NCBI GenBank assembly: GCA_029781045.1
Contig: JAKOXL010000029.1
Coordinates: 150,627 to 214,626, forward strand
Origin: Bacillota bacterium
Lineage (GTDB): Bacteria > Bacillota > UBA994 > UBA5500
Length of the DNA: 64,000 bases
Reading direction: 5' to 3'
The notes under the pieces are model-generated. The model was not told the DNA's origin, did not search any database, and worked only from the letters and a program-made list of their open reading frames with translations. Of this stretch, positions 58,143-64,000 are shown piece by piece. The position numbers and the translations under genes are program-made. Each line of letters starts with the position of its first letter. Positions within the stretch are counted from its first letter, which is position 1.

Positions 58143-59933
58143 TTAGCGGCTGATGGCCTTGAACGGACACTTGGCTACACAAGCACCGCACTTGATGCAC
58201 TTATCTTTGTCAATCATGTGGGGCTGGCGCAGCTCCCCGCTGATAGCCTCCACTGGACACACCTTCTTGCAGAGTCCGCAGCCTTTACATTTTTCAGCAA
58301 CTATATGATAGGAGAGCAATGCCTGACAGACCCCAGCTGGGCAGCGTCTATCACGGATGTGGGCTTCATACTCATGGCGGAAGAACCGGAGAGTAGCCAA
58401 TACTGGGTTTGGAGCAGTCTGTCCCAACCCACAGAGGGATGCCTTCGAGATAACCTCCGCCAGTTCTTCTAGCAGCTGAATATCGCCCTCCTCACCTTGG
58501 CCCTTGGTTATGCGCTCAAGGATTTCCAACATGCGCTTAGTGCCTTCCCGGCAAGGAACACATTTGCCACAAGATTCATCTTGAGTGAACTCCAGGAAGA
58601 ATCGGGCTACATCTACCATACATGTGTCTTCATCCATGACGATAAGTCCACCAGACCCCATCATAGAACCAGCTGCAATGAGGGAATCATAGTCCACCGG
58701 CGTGTCTAGTAGTTCAGCTGGTAAGCAACCACCGGAAGGACCGCCCGTCTGACAGGCTTTGAAGGCCTTGCCACCAGGGATGCCTCCACCGATATCGTAG
58801 ACGATTTCCCTCAAAGTAGTCCCCATGGGAACTTCCACAAGCCCCGTATTGTTGATATTGCCGGCCAGTGCGAACACCTTGGTGCCCTTACTTCCCTCCG
58901 TGCCTATGGAGGCAAAATGATCGGGACCATGCAGCAAGATAACGGGAATATTAGCCAGGGTTTCCACATTGTTAATAAGTGTCGGTTTCCCCCAAAGACC
59001 TTTTACCGCCGGATAGGGTGGCCGGGGCCTGGGAGTACCACGATGCCCCTCGATTGATGTCATTAGGGCTGTCTCTTCACCACATACGAATGCGCCAGCC
59101 CCCAGACGAATACCGACATCAAAGGAAAAGTCGGTACCAAAAATGTTCTTCCCCAGCAGGCCTGTTTCCCGCGCCTGCTTGATGGCTATAGATAGCCGTT
59201 CCACAGCAATCGGGTACTCAGCTCTCACATACACGAAGCCCTGGCTAGCCCCAATGGCATAGCCAGCTATAGCCATGGCCTCAATAACACTGTGGGGATC
59301 ACCCTCCAGTATACTACGATCCATAAAGGCGCCTGGGTCACCCTCGTCAGCGTTACACACCACATACTTGATGCTATCTTTGGAAACGCGAGCAAACTCC
59401 CACTTACGGCCCACCGGGAAGCCACCACCACCGCGGCCCCTTAATCCGGAACGCTTCACTTCTTCAATAACCTCTTCTGGTGTCATACGGGTAACGGCAC
59501 GTGCCAAAGCCTGATAGCCATCATGGGCAATGTACTCTTCAATAGATTCGGGGTTGATTTTGCCGCAGTTGCGCAGGGCCACCCGATGCTGCTTCTTATA
59601 GAAGCCAATATCGTTGAACAAGGCCACCGATTCTTCAGTGACCGGTTCTTTGTAAAGCAGCCGTTCCACTACACGCCCTTTCAAGAGATGCTCTTTAACC
59701 AACTCTTCCGCGTCCTCCGGCATTACTTGGCAGTAAAAGGCTCCTTCCGGATAGACCATAACGATGGGGCCCATTTTGCAGAATCCAAAACATCCGCTTT
59801 CCACCACACGCACTTCATTAGCCAGACCATGACGTTCCAGTGCCGCATGTAACTCGGCCTGTACCTTTTTGCAACCGGAGGAGAAACAGCCGGTTCCTCC
59901 ACAGACTAGAACGTGAGAACGTATTATACTCAA
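58143..59933 (-). CDS. hydB: NADH-dependent [FeFe] hydrogenase subunit HydB (NuoF-like)
   Basis: A 596-residue subunit. Residues 1-115 are a thioredoxin-like [2Fe-2S] domain (CGGTGCFSSGC, SGCFGFCKMG). Residues 130-430 form the NuoF flavin domain with GLRGRGGGGFPVGRKW (NADH/FMN) and VCNADEGDPGAFMDRSILEGDPH; then a SLBB domain, the NuoF [4Fe-4S] ESCGKCVPCREGT...SLCGLGQTAP, and a C-terminal two-cluster ferredoxin (CKGCGLCKKVCP, CIKCGACVAKCP). It is the flavin site of electron bifurcation or confurcation between NADH and ferredoxin. The start is TTG with GGAGG 8 bases upstream. Confidence 0.95.
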   Translation of the reverse strand: MSIIRSHVLVCGGTGCFSSGCKKVQAELHAALERHGLANEVRVVESGCFGFCKMGPIVMVYPEGAFYCQVMPEDAEELVKEHLLKGRVVERLLYKEPVTEESVALFNDIGFYKKQHRVALRNCGKINPESIEEYIAHDGYQALARAVTRMTPEEVIEEVKRSGLRGRGGGGFPVGRKWEFARVSKDSIKYVVCNADEGDPGAFMDRSILEGDPHSVIEAMAIAGYAIGASQGFVYVRAEYPIAVERLSIAIKQARETGLLGKNIFGTDFSFDVGIRLGAGAFVCGEETALMTSIEGHRGTPRPRPPYPAVKGLWGKPTLINNVETLANIPVILLHGPDHFASIGTEGSKGTKVFALAGNINNTGLVEVPMGTTLREIVYDIGGGIPGGKAFKACQTGGPSGGCLPAELLDTPVDYDSLIAAGSMMGSGGLIVMDEDTCMVDVARFFLEFTQDESCGKCVPCREGTKRMLEILERITKGQGEEGDIQLLEELAEVISKASLCGLGQTAPNPVLATLRFFRHEYEAHIRDRRCPAGVCQALLSYHIVAEKCKGCGLCKKVCPVEAISGELRQPHMIDKDKCIKCGACVAKCPFKAISR

Positions 59934-59963
59934 CTAGCTCACCTCCAATTTGCTTGCACGCAG

Positions 59964-60302
59964 TTATACCCCAGGCAAAGTCCCCACCTTAGCGGCCAGT
60001 GACGCAATGATCTCATGCACACCGTCGGCGCTAACTCTGGTAAAAACTTCCTCTACCCCATCAGCGCTCACAAACTTAACCACTGGCATGTCGGTGGCTG
60101 GCATAGCCAAGTCCTCACCCACAACCACCAGATCTAGCCCCCTGGCGTTGACCTCCTGCATAGCTGTCACCATCACATCCCGTGCTCCAGCTGCTATGCC
60201 AACAGTTCCTACCCCAATAATGAGTCGATTATGAGGCTCACGAATAGAAAGCTGCTTGCGCACGCGATCGCGAATGGCGTTTAATTCTGCTACTGTCAAC
60301 AT
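59964..60302 (-). CDS. HndB-like protein lacking all cluster cysteines
   Basis: A 112-residue thioredoxin-like-fold protein with RLIIGVGTVGIAAGARDVMVTAM and MPVVKFVSADGVEEVFTRV, matching HndB of NADP-reducing hydrogenases. In HndB relatives the first segment reads like CMGTCGIAAGA and a later Cys pair follows; here no cysteine occurs in the whole protein. It leads the hydrogenase operon behind the Rex operator. The ATG is preceded by AAGGAGG. A structural rather than electron-carrying role is inferred. Confidence 0.78.
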   Translation of the reverse strand: MLTVAELNAIRDRVRKQLSIREPHNRLIIGVGTVGIAAGARDVMVTAMQEVNARGLDLVVVGEDLAMPATDMPVVKFVSADGVEEVFTRVSADGVHEIIASLAAKVGTLPGV

Positions 60303-60356
60303 CTCCTCTCCACCTCCTTACAAGTTTTCTGACTCTTTCCAGTTCACTCGTGTATT

Positions 60357-60374
60357 TTGTGAAAAAATTATCAA
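60357..60374 (-). promoter_or_regulatory. Candidate Rex operator of the hydrogenase operon
   Basis: TTGTGAAAAAATTATCAA, an 18-base imperfect palindrome close to the Rex consensus (TTGTGAnnnnnnTCACAA / TTGTTAnnnnnnTAACAA). It lies 55 bases before the first hydrogenase gene, and rex is the next gene upstream. Rex would repress H2 production when NADH is low. Confidence 0.7.
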
Positions 60375-60409
60375 GTTTAAGCCAAAAAAAAGACCTCTTT
60401 TGCACCCCC

Positions 60410-60439
60410 ATCTTAACACGGGTAGGAAAAGTAGGTCAA
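60410..60439 (-). promoter_or_regulatory. Possible sigma-A promoter of the hydrogenase operon
   Basis: Minus-strand TTGACC and TAAGAT separated by 18 bases, just upstream of the Rex operator, which would then sit about 30-45 bases into the transcript. Four of six -10 bases match, so confidence is modest. Confidence 0.45.
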
Positions 60440-60485
60440 TAAGCAAATGCATATAATATACAGTATTACAGATTCATAATTTAGA

Positions 60486-60522
60486 CAAAACAAAACACCT
60501 AGTCTGTCGTGCAAACTAGGTG
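60486..60522 (-). terminator. Terminator after rex
   Basis: Minus-strand CACCTAGT / ACTAGGTG (8 bp, loop of 11) followed by TTTTGTTTTGT, 10 bases past the rex stop. It separates rex from the hydrogenase operon. Confidence 0.88.
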
Positions 60523-60532
60523 CCTAACTCGG

Positions 60533-61171
60533 TCATCGTGTCTTCTCTTGTGCCAGATGATAGGACAAAGCCAACAAACCTACTATTAGGTTCTCCTGCC
60601 GAACTTCCACATCGGGCGGAGCCTGAATGCGTGTAGGTGCAAAGTTCCATATGGCTCGGACTCCCGCCTTAAGCAGCTGGTCCGCCACCTTCTGGGCAGA
60701 AGACGCCGGCACTGTAATTATGCCAACCTTAATACCTAGGGATTTCACAACTTCAGTAATATACTCGGCTGAAAGCACTTGCTGTCCCGCCACTTCTACA
60801 CCAATCTTCTTGGGATCGGAGTCAAAAATGGCGGCCAACATGAAACCATACTCACTGAACCCTTCATAGCGGGCTAAAGCCTGTCCCAGGTGCCCCGCAC
60901 CAACTATGGCAATTTTGTTCGGGCGATTCACGCCCAAGATCTCCGTAATTTGCTGCATCAAATCGGCCACATCATAGCCCACACCACGACGCCCAAACTC
61001 TCCAAAGTAGGCTAGATCCTTACGAATCTGCACAGAGGTAATACCCAGAATACGACCCAATTCTTCCGACGATACCACCTCTACCCCACTTTGGTCCAGC
61101 TGGCTAAGTGAACGTAAGTACAGAGGTAATCTTTCAATCGTAGGACGAGGGATTAATACCAATTTTCCCAT
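60533..61171 (-). CDS. rex: Redox-sensing transcriptional repressor Rex
   Basis: A 212-residue repressor. The N-terminal winged helix (LPLYLRSLSQLDQSGVEVVSSEELGRILGITSVQIRKDLAYFGEFG) binds DNA; the Rossmann domain has IAIVGAGHLGQALARYEGF (NADH site) and FDSDPKKIG. It leaves its operator when NADH is high. A candidate operator lies 160 bases downstream at the hydrogenase operon, so local control is likely. SD AGAGGAGG. Length normal. Confidence 0.96.
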   Translation of the reverse strand: MGKLVLIPRPTIERLPLYLRSLSQLDQSGVEVVSSEELGRILGITSVQIRKDLAYFGEFGRRGVGYDVADLMQQITEILGVNRPNKIAIVGAGHLGQALARYEGFSEYGFMLAAIFDSDPKKIGVEVAGQQVLSAEYITEVVKSLGIKVGIITVPASSAQKVADQLLKAGVRAIWNFAPTRIQAPPDVEVRQENLIVGLLALSYHLAQEKTR

Positions 61172-61203
61172 GGCGTGCCTCCTCTCATGAACATCATAGT
61201 CAA

Positions 61204-62508
61204 CTATTCAGCGTATGGGTCGATTTCCACTGCTGAAGGATCTTCTGACTTTTGTCCTCTAGGTAAGCGCGCCAAGACTTCAGCAAGTGCAGGACCTGTG
61301 TTAATGCTGCCCGTCTCCTCAAGCTTGGCCAGAGCAGCTTGTGCCTCCACCTCAATCATCTTTGTAAATATCCCGGTGCCACAATACTTCTTATCGCCGG
61401 CACGAATACCATCCATATGCTGGGCCGCATGGTCGGCTAAAGCGTTAGCACCGGCCACCAGATAGTGGGTGTTGATGTTGTTCTTGCCCACCAAACCCCG
61501 CACCACCGATGCGGCACCAGTTCCGCCATGCTGGGCAAAGGGTATGTAACGGCCGCAACTCAGATACAGGGCCCTCTGAACCACCTGCAAACGGTCTCTA
61601 TCCGGTTCATGTTTGACGTCCTTCTTAGCCGCATGCTCCATACCAATCGGATACGCTATGGCATCGGCACCAGTATAGCGAATAAAGCAGCACACCTGCT
61701 TCGCAAAGCGCTCCAATTCAACGCCCGTAAGGCGCTCATAGGACAAAGCTTGCCCGCTTTGGCCAGTAGCACCAAACTCTGCCTCCACCATCATATCCGT
61801 GTTGCCCAATATAAGACGTACGCCTTCCACAATCTCGCGGGTAACTACGAAGTCTAGGATGGGGGGCAGCTTTTCCGTGTCGATCATGCCCCAGGCCGGA
61901 GCTACAGCCTGCACTACCGCCAGAAAATCGCGCCGGAACTTGACATACTCAGGGCCCACTAGATAGTCCACATAGCGTTCAAAAGTGGTGTCGCTGATGG
62001 CCAGCTCTTCCTGACTAAAAGCATCTTGCATATGCTCGATGGCATGCCGTATACGAGCAGCCGCCAACTGGCGTGCTAAGCCAGCGGTCTTCTGGCCACT
62101 GGGCTCCTTAGCTTCGTCATACTTCGGCACTTGGAAATGGTCCAAAGAAACAGCCAGATACTTGGCATTATAGGCTTGTGCATAACTGGCGATTTGGGCA
62201 ACCGCCTCCCGAGCACCGGCTACTACAGCCGCTTCCTTCTGATGCACACCTACCCCAGGCAAGGGACGAATACGTGCCGGATCGTTGCCAATAGTCTCGG
62301 CGGAGTTATAGCTCAGCTGCAGTATCATAGGTGACTGTTCCCCTGCCGCCGCTGCCATGGCAAAGGCTCGGGCTTGCACCTCAACTGGCAAGTTAACGTT
62401 GGATGCTAACACGGTGACCCGTTTCTCCGGCTCTAGCAGATTACCCTCCTGGTCAAAAGGACAAAAGTGCTCAAAAACCGCCCGCAGCTGCCTCCCAGTC
62501 AATAACAT
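61204..62508 (-). CDS. Class II fructose-bisphosphate aldolase-like protein
   Basis: A 434-residue protein resembling class II aldolases but divergent and longer than the usual 285-360. Candidate zinc ligands are in VSLDHFQVPK (His about 124), VEAEFGATGQSGQ (Glu about 242), GMEHAAKKDVKHEP (His about 292) and FAQHGGTG (His about 327, like HGGSG); the phosphate-site analogue is NNINTHYLVAGANAL. It may act on another sugar phosphate. It precedes rex by 32 bases and probably shares a transcript. The ATG follows GGAGGGATTGGGG. Confidence 0.7.
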   Translation of the reverse strand: MLLTGRQLRAVFEHFCPFDQEGNLLEPEKRVTVLASNVNLPVEVQARAFAMAAAAGEQSPMILQLSYNSAETIGNDPARIRPLPGVGVHQKEAAVVAGAREAVAQIASYAQAYNAKYLAVSLDHFQVPKYDEAKEPSGQKTAGLARQLAAARIRHAIEHMQDAFSQEELAISDTTFERYVDYLVGPEYVKFRRDFLAVVQAVAPAWGMIDTEKLPPILDFVVTREIVEGVRLILGNTDMMVEAEFGATGQSGQALSYERLTGVELERFAKQVCCFIRYTGADAIAYPIGMEHAAKKDVKHEPDRDRLQVVQRALYLSCGRYIPFAQHGGTGAASVVRGLVGKNNINTHYLVAGANALADHAAQHMDGIRAGDKKYCGTGIFTKMIEVEAQAALAKLEETGSINTGPALAEVLARLPRGQKSEDPSAVEIDPYAE

Positions 62509-62556
62509 TCCCCAATCCCTCCTACTTCACAGAGTTAACCTTTATCACCACAACAA

Positions 62557-63114
62557 CTATACCCGGTCTAAGTACTCCCCAGTGCGAGTGTCGATGCGAA
62601 TCTTGTCACCGACATTGATGAAGAAGGGTACATTGACCACCAGACCGGTTTCCATAGTAGCCGGCTTACTACCACCAGCTGCCGTATCACCTTTGACACC
62701 GGGAGCGGTGTCGGCTACCGTCAGTTCCACATAGTAGGGCAAATCGATACCGATGATACGCCCTTTGTACATAACGACGGTGATGATGTCGTTCTCTTTG
62801 ATATACTTAATGTCATCTCCGATGGTATCGTGACCGATGTTGATCTGCTCATAGGTCTCCATGTCCATAAAGGTATAGAAATCACCGGCATCGTAAAGGT
62901 ATTGCATTTCCTTCCGTTCCACGTGGGCCCGGTTCACTTTCTCACCAGCGCGGAAAGTGCGTTCCTGTACGGCGCCAGTCTCCACATTTTTCAGCTTGGC
63001 GCGCACAAAGGCGGCTCCTTTACCAGGTTTCACGTGCTGGAACTCAACTACGGAATAAACTGCACCATCAACTTCAATAGTTAAACCAGTACGAAAATCA
63101 TTGGTAGAAATCAA
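62557..63114 (-). CDS. efp: Translation elongation factor P
   Basis: A 185-residue three-domain protein. [40 protein letters not shown] has the tip lysine at residue 32, the modified site in [33 protein letters not shown] and [11 protein letters not shown] close domains II and III. It rescues ribosomes stalled at polyproline. The start is TTG, 8 bases from GAGGAGG. The pepP-efp pair is conserved in Firmicutes. Confidence 0.97.
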   Translation of the reverse strand: MISTNDFRTGLTIEVDGAVYSVVEFQHVKPGKGAAFVRAKLKNVETGAVQERTFRAGEKVNRAHVERKEMQYLYDAGDFYTFMDMETYEQINIGHDTIGDDIKYIKENDIITVVMYKGRIIGIDLPYYVELTVADTAPGVKGDTAAGGSKPATMETGLVVNVPFFINVGDKIRIDTRTGEYLDRV

Positions 63115-63149
63115 AGCAATTACCTCCTCATTTCCAGTCGGGTTGAAAT

Positions 63150-64000
63150 TTAATCAATGATGATTAGATCCTTCGCTATGCTGTTAAAGTTCCGGTGTCC
63201 TGTTGCGGTAACTAGTACCATATCCTCGATGCGTACTCCACCAAATTCGGGGAGGTAAATACCCGGCTCGATAGTAACTACCATTCCGGGTTGTAGTACG
63301 TCTTCCGAGGTCTTTCCGGCTCGGGGCCCCTCGTGCACCTGCAAGCCCACACCATGGCCCAAACTATGACCAAAGAAGTCGCCATATCCGGCAGCCGCAA
63401 TGATATCGCGGGCCACCTGGTCTAGTTCCTTTCCTTGCATGCCAGAACGGACTGCTGCCTGGGCCGACAACTGAGCTTCTAGAACAATGTTGTAGATTTC
63501 TCGCTGTTTCTCACTGGGCTTCCCTAGTACCACAGTACGCGTCATGTCGGAACAATAACCATTGTAAATAGCCCCGAAGTCAAGGGTCAGGAAATCACCC
63601 ACCTCTAGCACTCGTTCGCTGGCTCTTCCGTGGGGTAATGAGGAGCGAGGGCCGGAAGCTGCAATAATCGGAAAAGCCATTCCCTCTGCTCCCATACGCC
63701 GCATGGCGAACTCCAAGTCTAAAGCAATCTCCAACTCGCTTCGCCCCGGCTTGATTTCTGGCAGGACTTGCTCAAAAGCCGCTTCGGCGATCTTGGTGGC
63801 CCGCTGCATGCAGGCTATTTCAGTCTCATCTTTAATGAGCCTCAGCTTCTCAACTATACCACTCAACGGCACCAACTGAATCGCCAGACGTTGCTTAAGC
63901 TGCTCATACTCGGCATAGCTAACATAGTCCTGTTCAAAACCGAGGGTCTTGATTTCATCAGCCTGAACCAAGTCCCGCAAAACATCTTTTCCAGGCTCAC
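63150..64000 (-). CDS. pepP: Xaa-Pro aminopeptidase (M24), N terminus beyond window
   Basis: The frame stays open to the right edge ([15 protein letters not shown] precedes the track start, which is only an internal TTG), so about 70-80 N-terminal residues lie outside. The M24 metal ligands are visible: [19 protein letters not shown] (two Asp), [16 protein letters not shown] (His), [22 protein letters not shown] (two Glu). It removes N-terminal residues ahead of proline. It sits 35 bases upstream of efp as in Bacillus (yqhT-efp). Confidence 0.95.
   Translation of the reverse strand, partial: EPGKDVLRDLVQADEIKTLGFEQDYVSYAEYEQLKQRLAIQLVPLSGIVEKLRLIKDETEIACMQRATKIAEAAFEQVLPEIKPGRSELEIALDLEFAMRRMGAEGMAFPIIAASGPRSSLPHGRASERVLEVGDFLTLDFGAIYNGYCSDMTRTVVLGKPSEKQREIYNIVLEAQLSAQAAVRSGMQGKELDQVARDIIAAAGYGDFFGHSLGHGVGLQVHEGPRAGKTSEDVLQPGMVVTIEPGIYLPEFGGVRIEDMVLVTATGHRNFNSIAKDLIIID

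Noticed and set aside
1-64000. tRNA, rRNA, CRISPR, insertion sequences, prophage, riboswitch-like leaders
   Set aside because: I looked through all intergenic gaps (none above about 230 bases) and saw no cloverleaf, repeat array, transposase motif or recognisable riboswitch core; tRNAscan-SE and Rfam searches would settle this.

Overview
This 64 kb window is chromosomal DNA from a strictly anaerobic, endospore-forming Firmicute of the Clostridia type. It holds spmA, gerW, spoVACDE, the spoIIA operon with sigF, spoIIM, spo0A, spoIVB and spoIIIAA-AH, together with an electron-bifurcating-type [FeFe] hydrogenase, Rex, a ferredoxin-dependent 2-oxoacid oxidoreductase and butyrate kinases. I cannot name a genus from sequence alone. 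All but two supported genes lie on the minus strand, so transcription runs from position 64000 toward 1. Spacing is tight, start/stop overlaps are frequent and many starts are TTG or GTG. I see no rRNA, tRNA, CRISPR array, insertion sequence or prophage gene, and no gene-free stretch longer than about 230 bases.

Layout from right to left (direction of transcription). 64000-62557: pepP (cut by the edge) and efp. 62508-60533: a divergent class II aldolase-like gene and rex. 60302-52672: a seven-gene hydrogenase operon preceded by a good Rex operator candidate. It encodes a cysteine-less HndB-like protein, NuoF-like HydB, catalytic HydA, NuoE-like HydC, a small [2Fe-2S] protein, a PAS-bearing sensory-type H-cluster protein and a SpoIIE-type phosphatase. 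52489-47472: a glycosyltransferase, cob(I)alamin adenosyltransferase, a membrane-anchored unknown, an M42 peptidase, a HAD phosphatase and a flavin reductase. 45948-47303 (+): a lone forward gene resembling circularly permuted ATP-grasp enzymes. 45341-40230: the complete spoIIIA operon behind a sigma-E-like promoter. 40117-27668: the conserved block asp23-nusB-(tsaD paralog)-xseA-xseB-ispA-yuiD-dxs-tlyA-nadK-recN-spoIVB-spo0A, with a perfect 0A box before spo0A. 27590-21194: an eight-gene fermentation operon, buk-ptb-buk-ATPase-ferredoxin-vorB-vorA-vorC. 21045-19834: an MFS transporter. 19653-19787 (+): a 44-codon ORF missed by the track that resembles MciZ. 19535-9728: spoIIM, a D,D-carboxypeptidase, ddl, a small membrane protein, xerD, deoB, pdp, dacF and spoIIAA-AB-sigF (sigma-H-like promoter). 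9613-7262: a small membrane protein, a dodecin and spoVAC-D-E. 7156-1: a DHH/CBS/CCA-transferase fusion, a site-2 protease homologue, scpA, scpB, ytfI-like, gerW, dacB and spmA (cut by the edge).

Working together: the 2-oxoacid:ferredoxin oxidoreductase makes acyl-CoA and reduced ferredoxin, Ptb and Buk turn acyl-CoA into a fatty acid plus ATP, and the HydABC complex can re-oxidise ferredoxin together with NADH to make H2 under Rex control. This fits an amino-acid or organic-acid fermenter. The remaining genes are largely the standard sporulation and housekeeping backbone of Firmicutes. Against the Bacillus subtilis order, the hydrogenase and satellite genes lie between efp and spoIIIAA, while accBC, folD and argR are absent from their usual places.
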